Positions 7,501 through 13,383 of a DNA stretch of 20,286 bases are shown here, piece after piece (within the stretch, counting starts at the first letter, position 1; every line of letters starts with the position of its first letter). This stretch comes from CAZFHA01 sp964518595 (GTDB lineage Bacteria > Bacillota > Clostridia > Saccharofermentanales > Saccharofermentanaceae). Both the position numbers and the translations under genes were made by a program. Where the stretch lies: assembly GCA_964518595.1 (NCBI GenBank), contig CAZFHA010000031.1:1-20286 (forward strand), in the 5' to 3' direction. The notes under the pieces were generated by a model. That model did no database searches. It saw nothing but the letters and a program-made list of their open reading frames with translations, and was not told the DNA's origin.

Positions 7501-10270
7501 TGCGGCGCAAGTTCAAGTATTGGACAAACTCACCGGTGAGCCGGTTACTGAACCGGTGCAGATTGATAGTTTAGGTGGCTATACTAACCAAGTAGGTACT
7601 TACACAATACTTTTCCGGATTACTTCTGACCCTACCGCCAGTCGCAGTGTAGTGGCTGAGGTGGTGGCGGGTAGTATGCCGACTTTATCCGGCGTGGATT
7701 TTGCCAAAGTTGTACTTGGAGGTCAGTTTGATCCTCGAAAGAATGTTACGGCTTTTGATGAAGAAGACGGAGATATTACAGCCAATATTGTTATTACCGG
7801 TGCGGCAGATGTCAATACCCCAGGTGTTTACCTACTCACCTATAGCATAACGGATACAGATGGAAATCTGATTGAAAAGGATCGGGTAGTGTTGGTTAAT
7901 GATGATAGTTTTAGCGTGGGCAACCACTACCTGTTGGCAGCGCAGGACTTCACCGTGGATTTAGGGGCGGTTGATACCGGAACCGCTGCCATAAAAGCGG
8001 CAGCTCAGATTAGAGTTTATAACAAAGCTACTGGAGCTGTGGCTAATCCGGGGGTACAGATTGATAATTTGGGTGGTTTTGGACCACAAGTTGGTACCTA
8101 CCAGATCACCTTTAGTGTTATCGGCGATGCCTTAGCTACAAGAACGATTGAAGCTAAAGTTACACTGGGGCAACCACCGGTAATTACGACTCCAGGCTTT
8201 ACCGAAATTTCTCTGGGGGCAGGTTTTGATCCTCTGGCAGGGGTAACCGCCAGCGATCCAGAAGACGGTGACCTCACAGCCTTTATTGAGGTAGATGGAG
8301 TGGTCGATGTGAATCAAGCCGATGTCTATAGTTTGGTTTACCGGGTGACAGATAGTTCGGGAAATCAAACAACGGCTAGCCGGGGCGTTCTGGTCAATGA
8401 TGGTACGTTTACAGCCGGAGCGGCACTAATTATACAGGCACAGGATTTTGTCCGGCGGGTTGGGCAAGTGAATACTTCTCTGAGCGCCATTCAAACAGCG
8501 GCAGAAGCTAGAACTTTTATGCAGAAAAATGGTCGTGAAATCCAAGACGAGCTTTTGCTAGATGATTTGGGTGGATACACCAGTCAAGTGGGTATCTATC
8601 AGATTGCTTTAAGTATTGCTGAAGATCCCGCAGCGCAGCGCAGAATCCAGGCCCAAGTTATCACGGGAGAGATGCCTGTTCTTACGGTGCCTACCTTTAC
8701 GGAGATTAGCAAAGGCAGTAGCTTTAACCCCAGAAGTGGCATTTCTGCCTCTGACCTAGAAGATGGTAATATTACCGCGCAGATTTCAATCAACGGTAGT
8801 GTAAATACAGCTGTGGCCGGGCTTTACAGTCTTACTTACTCCATTACGGACAGTGATCGGAATACAGTTAGTGCCAGCAGAGTCGTTTTAGTCAATGATG
8901 GAAACTACTCAACCGGAAGCCTCTATGTGATCCAAGCGGTAGACTTTAGCAAACGCTCCTCTGAAGTGGATGTATCTTTAACAGCTATCAAAGCGGCAGC
9001 TCAAGTGCGGGTCTATGATAAATCTACTGCTCTGGAGGTGACCAGAGAGGTTCAAGTTGACAATGTTAGTGGGTATTCTGTTGACCCCGGAGTCTACAAC
9101 ATTCAGTTCAGTGTAGCGGCTGATCCTTTGGCAATGCGGACGGTTAGAGCTACTGTAATTCCCAATGACCCACCTGTGATTGAAGGGCAGACCTTTAGTG
9201 AAATTAAAAAAGGTTCTACCTTTGATCCAATGGCAGGGATATCGGCACGAGATTTTCAAAATCAAGATATCACCAGTCGAGTTTTGGTGGTTGGTACTGT
9301 TGATAGTAGCCGCCCCGGTCCGTATAAATTAGACTATACCGTTACGGATGATTTCGGTAAACAAGCTTCATTGACACGAATTGTGCTGGTTAATGATGAT
9401 AGTTTCCGTTCTGGACAACGCTATTTGCTCCGAGCAACAGATTTTTCTCTAAGGGCGGCTCAGGTGGACACATCTCTTTCGGCAATCTTGAAAGCCGCTC
9501 AGGTACAGGTCTACGATAGAACTACGGCTAGTGCTGTGGAACAGAACGTGATTATAAAAGATCTGGGAGGCTACAAGGCTCAGGTCGGCAGCTACAATAT
9601 CACCTTGCAAGTAGAGGCAGATCCACAAGCTTTGCGAACAATTACTGTGCAAGTGACCGGTGGAAATGCGCCGGTGTTTGAGGGATTAGATTTTGTAGCT
9701 CTAAATCGGAATCAAGCCTTTGATCCATTGAAAAATGTAACTGCTACAGACAAAGAAGACGGGCTGTTAACGAGTGAAATTCAAGTGGAAGGTAAGGTAG
9801 ATATTACTATCAGCGGTATTTATGTACTCACTTATAGAGTAACGGATAGTGATGGAAATACTACCGCCAGCCCTAGAGCCATACTGGTAAAAGGCGATGG
9901 CTTTGTTGCCTCTGAAGACTATATTATTCAGGCGAAAAACTTCCGCATAGGAAAGTCTAAGGCTAACCTGACGGATAAGGATATGATCGCTTTGGCAGAT
10001 GTGAGAGTGTTCTCTATTTCTGATGTCCAATACCTTGTGAATCCTGAAATTACAGTGGATAAAAAGGACTTTTCGCCTCAGCTGGGTACCTATTCGGTGA
10101 CCTTTACATTCAATCCTTCTATAACCGTTAAAGCAACTGTCTACGACGATACCAAAATGACTAAGACTGGTGAGGCAGAAAACTCATTATCTCTAGTCTT
10201 TGGTTTAGTTCTACTTGGAAGCTCAGTGATCTTGACTGTGGCAAAAAAGAAAAGATTCCCGACCCGTTAA
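1598..10270 (+). CDS. Giant cell-surface protein: pectate-lyase-like head, Big_2-like domain, 14 Ig-like tandem units, sortase-like tail
   Basis: The product has 2890 residues. The start is fixed by GAGGAGG 7 nt upstream and by a signal peptide (residues 1 to about 35, basic MKRTYRNVR, hydrophobic core, cleavage near DAA). Residues about 50-445 are rich in short beta strands and Asn/Gly turns, with DNDI and LDGNGFTLSF phrases typical of the pectate-lyase-like adhesin heads of Listeria and Enterococcus (Pectate_lyase_5 type). This suggests a beta-helix for binding, not proven catalysis. Residues about 449-531 form a Big_2-like Ig domain (LATVDGSGNVTGVGVG). Residues 534 to about 2850 are fourteen 166-residue units. 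Each begins with a DUF5011/HYR-like Ig fold (FTEI..G.SFDPLAGVTA.D.EDGDLT, then YxVTDSDxN and VLVNDG) and continues with a second domain of about 83 residues (ILKA.DFSRRVGQVD, VQIDSLGGY..QVG.Y.I). The tail is MTKTGE (2854-2859), a hydrophobic helix and KKKRFPTR, so wall anchoring by sortase is likely but the motif is unusual. I saw no cysteine. The likely role is a long stalk presenting an adhesive head. Confidence 0.9.
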   Translation: MKRTYRNVRIGLLAVLFLSFSLGIFFSASPQIDAAGNQFTLGTLPTPRHEVSVTPGNTVHVQSAAEILNNWANPSVSRIVMDNDIFVDFNVAATIFAITLNRDLQLDGNGFTLSFNDFGSFSALVSLANNAAGDRTFHLRNINIQKNARPSTDQFISGGNNRWEIILENVTFDRGVNLDWIINNGTEVNLFLRGNVTGNRFTSGFARGIRDVVFEVGSQVTLAATQPSASIFFDNSAPFDGTIYFGPNATVNLEGGSGLSVIFPWQNFDFYSGSSVTLSKVADEFGVMEGLHTNQVYRIDSGATFNMTNGIGPVYDDAGFAASILVNPGGVVNFVGVTNTRGIVVFSNPESRMILHSPGNYNIQNNTADAPALYNETGGNGDPLFQIIDSNISVWNQQTSVTGSQTEPSPFVAASLITDGSGLLAGSTPALDTMEGGWDTAAYSRIAFAIPPVLDVEDKIIAVGKTKNLNAQVTPVSATLTYQSLNPELATVDGSGNVTGVGVGLATILVRATGSDQITVSQRVTVDVEPDNPPVLTTPGFTEIALGSSFDPMEGVTAYDPEDGDLTGAITVEGTVNTSVAGVYPLVYSVTDSTDNTVTETRVVLVNDGSFAVGEEFVMQARDFTRRVGQVDSSPAVVKAAAHVRVYDKTSGLLVGEPVQIDSLGGYNPTVGDYTISFSIVSEPTTVKDITARVIAGESPVISAPTFTQIDQDSSFDPLAGITAEDEEDGDMTAQLEVSGQVDSTIPGIYPLTYSVTDSDQNMTILERVVLVTDGSWVVGDRFILTASDFSRRIGQVDTSAVQVKADAQVAVYDKATGSPVNEPVQIDSLGGYSPQVGSYTISMHVTSDPLASRSITATVITGDSPIITATAFKEIMKGSSFDPLYHVTAYDTEDGNLTGAIEVTGTVDVNTPGFYPLTYRVTDSDSNTTILERTVLVNDESYGIGDNFILQAQDFVIELSAVDLAESAIKAAAQVQVFEKLSGTLVSEPVQIDSLGGFGPAAGTYLIQFSVVSDPTATRTIEAYVTLGQPPEITTPGFTEIPVGTSFDPLAGVTASDPEDGDLTASIIVSGSVDENTAGVYALVYRVSDSSGNTAEVERGVLVNDGSFQAGSVYILKATDFTLRVGQVDVAENEVKAAAQVAVYEKASGQAVSRLVLVDSLGGYAPQVGSYTITMSVDPDPAALRSITATVVAGDAPEIQAPSFTEISLGASFDPLAGVTADDNEDGDLTAGLEVSGEVDSSIAGVYTLTYSVTDSDSNTTIFERVVLVTDGNWAVGDDFILKASNFSRRVGQVDTADSQVKLDAQVVVYDKVTGVQVNEPVQIDSLGGYAPQVGSYTITMRVTADPLANRSITATVVTGDVPIIAATAFKEIMKGSSFDPLYHVTAYDTEDGNLTGDIEVSGTVNVNVPGFYPLTYQVTDSDSNTTILERTVLVNDENYSIGDNFVLQAQDFVIELSAVDMAESAIKAAAQVQVFDKFSGTLVSEPVQIDSLGGFGPVAGSYLIQFSITSDPSATRTIEAYVTLGQPPVITTPGFTEIALGTSFNPLAGVTASDPEDGDLTAAIEVSGTVDVNAAGVYALVYRVSDSSGNRTEVERGILVNDGSFQAGSAYILKAADFTLRVGQVDVREAEIKADAQVAVYEKASGQAVSRLVQIDSLGGYTNQVGNYTITMSVDPDPAAVRSITATVVTGDFPLIQAPAFTEISLGASFDPLAGVTATDDEDGDVTAALSVQGSVDVNRAGVYVLSYSVTDSDQNTTVLERVVLVTDGNWAVGDRFILKASDFSRRVGQVDTTEVEVKRAAQVAVYDKETGGRVNEPVTIVDLGGYRGEVGSFSIIFRVTSDALATQSITATVETGNFPVISAPAFSEVPLNGTFDPLAQVTAEDIEDGDLTALITLTGDVDTSTPGLESILYRVEDSDGNVTTFTRSILVNDGTYSAGENFILKASDFSRRIVEVDTGAAAVKAAAQVQVLDKLTGEPVTEPVQIDSLGGYTNQVGTYTILFRITSDPTASRSVVAEVVAGSMPTLSGVDFAKVVLGGQFDPRKNVTAFDEEDGDITANIVITGAADVNTPGVYLLTYSITDTDGNLIEKDRVVLVNDDSFSVGNHYLLAAQDFTVDLGAVDTGTAAIKAAAQIRVYNKATGAVANPGVQIDNLGGFGPQVGTYQITFSVIGDALATRTIEAKVTLGQPPVITTPGFTEISLGAGFDPLAGVTASDPEDGDLTAFIEVDGVVDVNQADVYSLVYRVTDSSGNQTTASRGVLVNDGTFTAGAALIIQAQDFVRRVGQVNTSLSAIQTAAEARTFMQKNGREIQDELLLDDLGGYTSQVGIYQIALSIAEDPAAQRRIQAQVITGEMPVLTVPTFTEISKGSSFNPRSGISASDLEDGNITAQISINGSVNTAVAGLYSLTYSITDSDRNTVSASRVVLVNDGNYSTGSLYVIQAVDFSKRSSEVDVSLTAIKAAAQVRVYDKSTALEVTREVQVDNVSGYSVDPGVYNIQFSVAADPLAMRTVRATVIPNDPPVIEGQTFSEIKKGSTFDPMAGISARDFQNQDITSRVLVVGTVDSSRPGPYKLDYTVTDDFGKQASLTRIVLVNDDSFRSGQRYLLRATDFSLRAAQVDTSLSAILKAAQVQVYDRTTASAVEQNVIIKDLGGYKAQVGSYNITLQVEADPQALRTITVQVTGGNAPVFEGLDFVALNRNQAFDPLKNVTATDKEDGLLTSEIQVEGKVDITISGIYVLTYRVTDSDGNTTASPRAILVKGDGFVASEDYIIQAKNFRIGKSKANLTDKDMIALADVRVFSISDVQYLVNPEITVDKKDFSPQLGTYSVTFTFNPSITVKATVYDDTKMTKTGEAENSLSLVFGLVLLGSSVILTVAKKKRFPTR
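3197..10168 (+). repeat. Fourteen-copy tandem array, exact 498-nt period
   Basis: The Pro codon that opens each unit lies at 3197, 3695, 4193, 4691, 5189, 5687, 6185, 6683, 7181, 7679, 8177, 8675, 9173 and 9671. Every spacing is exactly 498 nt (166 codons). Units share FDPL or FDPx, EDGDLT-like, VTDS, VLVNDG, RRVGQVD and DSLGGY landmarks. Units 2 to 8 are the most alike; units 12-14 are more diverged. The last unit keeps the landmarks of the first half, but its second half is degenerate and a few residues short before it joins the sorting signal. Confidence 0.95.
3695..8674 (+). repeat. Higher-order A-B-C super-repeat (1494-nt register) within the array
   Basis: Units fall into recurring types. 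Type A (units 2, 5, 8) has VLVTDG and ASxFSRR. Type B (units 3, 6, and the second half of 10) has AQDF with AVD instead of QVD and ends in TLGQP. Type C (units 1, 4, 7, 11) opens with TTPGFTEI. The order is C, ABC (3695-5188), ABC (5189-6682), then A-X-B-C (6683-8674), where X is unit 9. Units 3 and 6 differ at about 17 of 166 residues by hand alignment. This implies that blocks of three units were duplicated after single units had diverged. Confidence 0.75.
10157..10255 (+). other. Non-canonical sorting signal of the giant protein
   Basis: The codons for MTKTGE (10157-10174) precede a hydrophobic segment and a KKKR basic stop-transfer tail. The arrangement matches LPXTG-type signals, but the first two motif residues are Met-Thr rather than Leu-Pro. 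Confidence 0.6.
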
Positions 10271-10294
10271 CCCTAGCCCTTGTTTACGTATAAT

Positions 10295-10346
10295 AAGCTG
10301 CCTCTATCCCTAAGAATCTAAAATTAGGGAAAGGGGCAGCTTTTTT
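10295..10346 (+). terminator. Strong rho-independent terminator after the giant gene
   Basis: The arm 10295-10313 (AAGCTGCC...TCCCTAA) pairs with 10324-10342 (TTAGGGA...GGCAGCTT) over 19 positions, with one A-A mismatch and one G-U pair. The loop is about 10 nt and is followed by a T tract to 10346. It isolates the giant gene from the oxidoreductase operon. Confidence 0.9.
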
Positions 10347-10379
10347 CTACGGAATTTTTGCCTAGAAAAAGCGCTGATG

Positions 10380-10399
10380 TGTAGAAAAAAATTTCTACA
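10380..10399 (+). promoter_or_regulatory. Inverted repeat upstream of the oxidoreductase operon (possible operator)
   Basis: An 8-nt perfect inverted repeat, TGTAGAAA and TTTCTACA, is separated by four A's. It lies about 40 nt upstream of the candidate -35, in a place suited to an activator or repressor site. No regulator gene is in the window. Low-complexity A/T content makes chance occurrence possible. Confidence 0.35.
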
Positions 10400-10441
10400 T
10401 TCCCAGTTAACCTATGCAATCTGCTTTTTCTATTTAATCAG

Positions 10442-10470
10442 TGTACCAGGCTAAATAAATAGGATATAAT
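10442..10470 (+). promoter_or_regulatory. Candidate promoter of the oxidoreductase operon
   Basis: A perfect TATAAT lies at 10465-10470, and TGTACC lies 17 nt upstream at 10442-10447. The start would fall near 10477, giving a leader of about 44 nt before the ATG at 10521. Confidence 0.5.
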
Positions 10471-10520
10471 CATACTTGTTGGCGAATTTATGATAGTGTC
10501 AACTGGCAAAGGAGGAAATC

Positions 10521-10727
10521 ATGCCGAAAGTTACAATTAATAATGATTTGTGTAAGGGTTGCGGACTCTGTGTCTCAGTATGCCCTAAGAAGATATTAAA
10601 ATTAGATGTTGACCGACTAAATAGTAAAGGCTATCACCCCACCTCTTGTATTGACCAGTCTGCCTGCATTGGCTGTGCTTTTTGTGCCGTACAATGCCCA
10701 GATATGGTTATCACAGTAGAAAAGTAA
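10521..10727 (+). CDS. 2-oxoacid:ferredoxin oxidoreductase, ferredoxin-like delta subunit (2x[4Fe-4S])
   Basis: This 68-residue protein carries two [4Fe-4S] cluster motifs: C11-x2-C14-x2-C17-x3-C21-P and C49-x2-C52-x2-C55-x3-C59-P. An extra Cys at 43 is present. In this enzyme family the delta subunit passes electrons from the catalytic subunits to soluble ferredoxin in the cytoplasm. The start is supported by AAAGGAGGA ending 4 nt before the ATG. It is the first gene of a four-gene operon, 10 nt ahead of the alpha subunit, and its size is normal for a stand-alone delta subunit. It would be named vorD or korD depending on substrate, which this subunit does not reveal. Confidence 0.92.
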   Translation: MPKVTINNDLCKGCGLCVSVCPKKILKLDVDRLNSKGYHPTSCIDQSACIGCAFCAVQCPDMVITVEK

Positions 10728-10737
10728 GGAGCTGTCT

Positions 10738-11811
10738 ATGACAAAGAGAGTCTTAATGAAAGGCAATGAAGTCATTGCCGAGGCGGCTATAAGAGCCGGC
10801 TGTCGCCATTATTTTGGTTATCCTATCACGCCCCAGACGGAAATTATGCATTACATGGCGAAACGGATGGAGGAAGTCAAAGGTTGTTTTCTTCAGGCGG
10901 AGAGTGAAGTAGCCGCCATTAATATGGTTTATGGCGCTGCTGCTGCCGGAGCTAGAGTACTTACTTCCTCTTCCTCACCGGGAATTAGTCTAAAGCAGGA
11001 AGGTATCTCCTACATTGCTGGTGCTGAATTACCGGCTGTAGTGGTTAATATTGTCCGTGCTGGCCCGGGGCTGGGTGGGATTTTGCCCGCTCAAGGTGAC
11101 TATTTTCAGGCAACTAAGGGCGGTGGTCACGGCGATTATCGCAATATTGTAGTGGCTCCGGCTTCAATTCAGGAACTGTATGAGCTAACCGTTGAAGCCT
11201 TTAACTTGGCTGACCGTTACCGGATGCTGGTTATGATTTTAGGCGATGGAACTATTGGTCAAATGATGGAGCCGGTAGCCTTTCGGGAGGAAGAGCCCAT
11301 TGAAAATTGTGACAAGAGCTGGGCGACTACCGGTCTACGTGGTCGAAAAGAGCACAACGTTGTTACGTCTATCTATATTGATCCCGATGAATTAGAAAAG
11401 AAAAATTTAGAACTGGTGGCTAAGTACCAAGAAATTGAGCGCCAGGAAGTACGCTATGAAGCCATTGAGATAGAGGATGCGGAATTTATCATTGCCGCCT
11501 ACGGTGCTTGTAGCCGTATTTGCCGGAATGTTATTCGCCAGGGAAGAGAGCTGGGGATGAAGATCGGAATGATCAGACCGATTACCCTCTGGCCTTTTCC
11601 TAAGGAAATTTTCCGCCAAGCAGCTTCCAAGCCTAATGTAAAAGCTTTCTTAACTGTGGAAATGAATGCAGGACAAATGGTGGAGGATGTTCGTTTAGCC
11701 GTGGAAGGACAAAAGCCCGTAGAATTCTATGGTCGTATGGGTGGAAATCTCCCAGAGCAACAGGCGATTTTAGACCAAGTGTTTAGGTTAGCTGGAAAAG
11801 AGGTAAGATAA
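10738..11811 (+). CDS. vorB: 2-ketoisovalerate-type ferredoxin oxidoreductase, alpha subunit VorB
   Basis: This 357-residue protein is the alpha subunit of a CoA-acylating 2-oxoacid:ferredoxin oxidoreductase: branched-chain 2-oxoacid + CoA + oxidised ferredoxin gives acyl-CoA + CO2 + reduced ferredoxin. It shows the family N-terminal domain with YPITPQTEI (28-36), ESEVAAI (55-61), the SSSSPG loop (77-82) and RAGPGLGG (108-114), and a C-terminal domain after about residue 245 beginning FIIAAYG. The length of about 350 residues matches VorB-type alpha subunits and is much shorter than single-chain pyruvate enzymes. The start has AAGGAG 7 nt upstream. The gene overlaps the beta gene by one base (TAATG). 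A 2-oxoglutarate (Kor) specificity cannot be excluded by reading alone; I favour 2-ketoisovalerate from overall resemblance. Confidence 0.88.
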   Translation: MTKRVLMKGNEVIAEAAIRAGCRHYFGYPITPQTEIMHYMAKRMEEVKGCFLQAESEVAAINMVYGAAAAGARVLTSSSSPGISLKQEGISYIAGAELPAVVVNIVRAGPGLGGILPAQGDYFQATKGGGHGDYRNIVVAPASIQELYELTVEAFNLADRYRMLVMILGDGTIGQMMEPVAFREEEPIENCDKSWATTGLRGRKEHNVVTSIYIDPDELEKKNLELVAKYQEIERQEVRYEAIEIEDAEFIIAAYGACSRICRNVIRQGRELGMKIGMIRPITLWPFPKEIFRQAASKPNVKAFLTVEMNAGQMVEDVRLAVEGQKPVEFYGRMGGNLPEQQAILDQVFRLAGKEVR

Positions 11812-12557
11812 TGGCCATTGTTTTTGAAAGAACACCGGGACTACTGGATATTCCCATGCATTATTGTCCGGGTTGCACTCATGGTATTATTCATCGTTTG
11901 ATTGCAGAAGTGCTCTGTGAACAGAACTATTTAGATCGGGCGGTGGGCGTTTCTTCTGTCGGTTGCACATACAATAATTATGAATATTTTGCCTGTGATA
12001 TGGTACAGGCGGCTCATGGTAGAGCACCGGCAGTAGCAACCGGGCTCAAACGGGTAGATCCCGATAATATTATCTTCACGTATCAAGGTGATGGTGATTT
12101 GGCTTCGATTGGTGTTGCGGAAGTGATTCACGCCGCTGCGCGAGGAGAGAAAATATCCATCTTTTTTGTAAATAATGCTATCTATGGCATGACTTCCGGG
12201 CAAATGGCTCCTACAACTTTATTAGGGCAGGCTACTACGACGTCACCCTTTGGTCGGAATGTGGAACAACATGGTTATCCAATAAATGTTTCTGAAATGT
12301 TAGCCACTATGCCTGGATCAGTATATATTGAACGTGTTTCCTTGCATAACTTCAAGCACATTCAAGAGGCGAAGAAAGCTATTGCTAAATCTTTTCGGGT
12401 TCAGCAAGCCGGGTTAGGTTTTTCTATGGTAGAGTTTTTATCGACTTGTCCTACCAACTGGGGGCAAAATCCAGTGGATTCTCTTCAGTGGCTCAAAGAT
12501 AACATGATTCCCCAATACCCCTTAGGTATCTTTAAAGGAAAAGAACTGGAGGTCTAA
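11811..12557 (+). CDS. 2-oxoacid:ferredoxin oxidoreductase, beta subunit (thiamine-diphosphate binding)
   Basis: This 248-residue protein holds the catalytic cofactor. The ThDP/Mg motif is GDGD at 93-96, followed by NNAIYGMTSGQ (121-131). Four cysteines (C19, C22, C52, C213) match the CPGC-C-C pattern that binds a [4Fe-4S] cluster in family beta subunits. It acts as a complex with the alpha subunit in the cytoplasm. Translation starts at an ATG overlapping the alpha stop, with AAGAGG upstream, which indicates translational coupling. The gene ends directly at the gamma ATG with no gap. It would be called vorA or korB depending on the naming scheme. The length is normal for a separate beta subunit. 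Confidence 0.9.
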   Translation: MAIVFERTPGLLDIPMHYCPGCTHGIIHRLIAEVLCEQNYLDRAVGVSSVGCTYNNYEYFACDMVQAAHGRAPAVATGLKRVDPDNIIFTYQGDGDLASIGVAEVIHAAARGEKISIFFVNNAIYGMTSGQMAPTTLLGQATTTSPFGRNVEQHGYPINVSEMLATMPGSVYIERVSLHNFKHIQEAKKAIAKSFRVQQAGLGFSMVEFLSTCPTNWGQNPVDSLQWLKDNMIPQYPLGIFKGKELEV

Positions 12558-13115
12558 ATGACAGATTATTCAATTGTAATTGCCGGATTTGGCGGTCAAG
12601 GTGTTTTATCTGCCGGGCGGATGGCTGCCGAGGCAGCTCTTTCTGAAGGTCAGGAGGTTTCCTGGTTTCCCTCTTATGGACCGGAAATGCGAGGTGGTAC
12701 AGCCAACTGTACAGTGGTTATTTCAGAGGAGCCTATAGGGTCTCCGGTAATCTCTCACCCGGAGGTTTTAATAGCACTAAATCAGCCTTCACTGGAAAAG
12801 TTTGAAGCTTTAGTTAAGATCGGTGGAATAATACTAATTGATAATTCCCTAGTCACAACACCTCCAAAGCGTAATGATATTACCTGTTATTCTTTGCCGG
12901 CTTCAGATATTGCCAACCAATTAGGCAGTATGGCCTATGCGCCCATTGTGCTTTTAGGTTGCCTTTCGTCTATTAGCGCCTGTTTTGAGCGAGATTCTTT
13001 TGCTTCGGCACTTAAGGATGTACTCCCTGCCCGGAGACAACATATGGTGGCACCCAATATGGAGGCCTTTGACACCGGGTTTCAGGCAGCTACTGAAGAA
13101 GGCACTCGACTTTAA
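12558..13115 (+). CDS. 2-oxoacid:ferredoxin oxidoreductase, gamma subunit
   Basis: This 185-residue protein has the gamma-domain opening IVIAGFGGQGVLSAG (7-20), with the GFGGQG phosphate-binding-type loop at 10-15, and the conserved SYGPEMRGGTANC segment (39-51). In this family the gamma domain helps build the complex and contributes to CoA use. The ATG follows the beta stop with no gap, and GGAGG at 12549-12553 is the ribosome site. It is the last gene of the operon; a terminator follows about 70 nt later. vorC and korC are the usual names. Confidence 0.9.
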   Translation: MTDYSIVIAGFGGQGVLSAGRMAAEAALSEGQEVSWFPSYGPEMRGGTANCTVVISEEPIGSPVISHPEVLIALNQPSLEKFEALVKIGGIILIDNSLVTTPPKRNDITCYSLPASDIANQLGSMAYAPIVLLGCLSSISACFERDSFASALKDVLPARRQHMVAPNMEAFDTGFQAATEEGTRL

Positions 13116-13185
13116 ATCCTAAAGGACAGGGTGTTCTATTCTAAGTTAGAGCTGACAGCTGTCCCAATCGAAATTCGTATACGTT

Positions 13186-13250
13186 ATTAGGAAGAAATAA
13201 GCAGAAGTAAGCATGGAGAGCTGATATGTCTGTTTCTTCCTAATTTTTTT
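13186..13250 (+). terminator. Rho-independent terminator of the oxidoreductase operon
   Basis: A perfect 12-bp stem pairs ATTAGGAAGAAA (13186-13197) with TTTCTTCCTAAT (13233-13244), followed by a T tract to 13250. The loop of about 35 nt is long for a terminator. A 10-nt palindrome GACAGCTGTC lies just upstream at 13154-13163. Confidence 0.75.
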
Positions 13251-13307
13251 GGGGTAAAAATTGCTTTTCATATTTCGATAATTGTTGTAGTTGCTTTTGG
13301 TTTAAAC

Positions 13308-13336
13308 TTGACCCGAAAAGGATTGTTTGATAAGAT
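13308..13336 (+). promoter_or_regulatory. Sigma-A promoter for the LPKTA surface protein
   Basis: TTGACC (13308-13313) and TAAGAT (13331-13336) are separated by 17 nt, a near-consensus sigma-A promoter. The start would be near 13343, 41 nt before the ATG. Confidence 0.75.
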
Positions 13337-13383
13337 TTATCTTAGAGAAATTTTGTTGATATAGTCATTATGAGGAGTACAGA

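Noticed and set aside
3197..10168. CRISPR-like or satellite DNA array
   Set aside because: The periodicity is that of a coding repeat (166 codons) in one uninterrupted frame with amino-acid-level conservation.
10738..13115. Pyruvate:ferredoxin oxidoreductase
   Set aside because: The alpha subunit length and motifs fit VorB-type enzymes better; 2-oxoglutarate remains a possible alternative substrate.
13116..13383. Riboswitch between the vor operon and the LPKTA gene
   Set aside because: The only clear structure is the terminator at 13186-13250, upstream of the promoter at 13308, so it belongs to the preceding operon.
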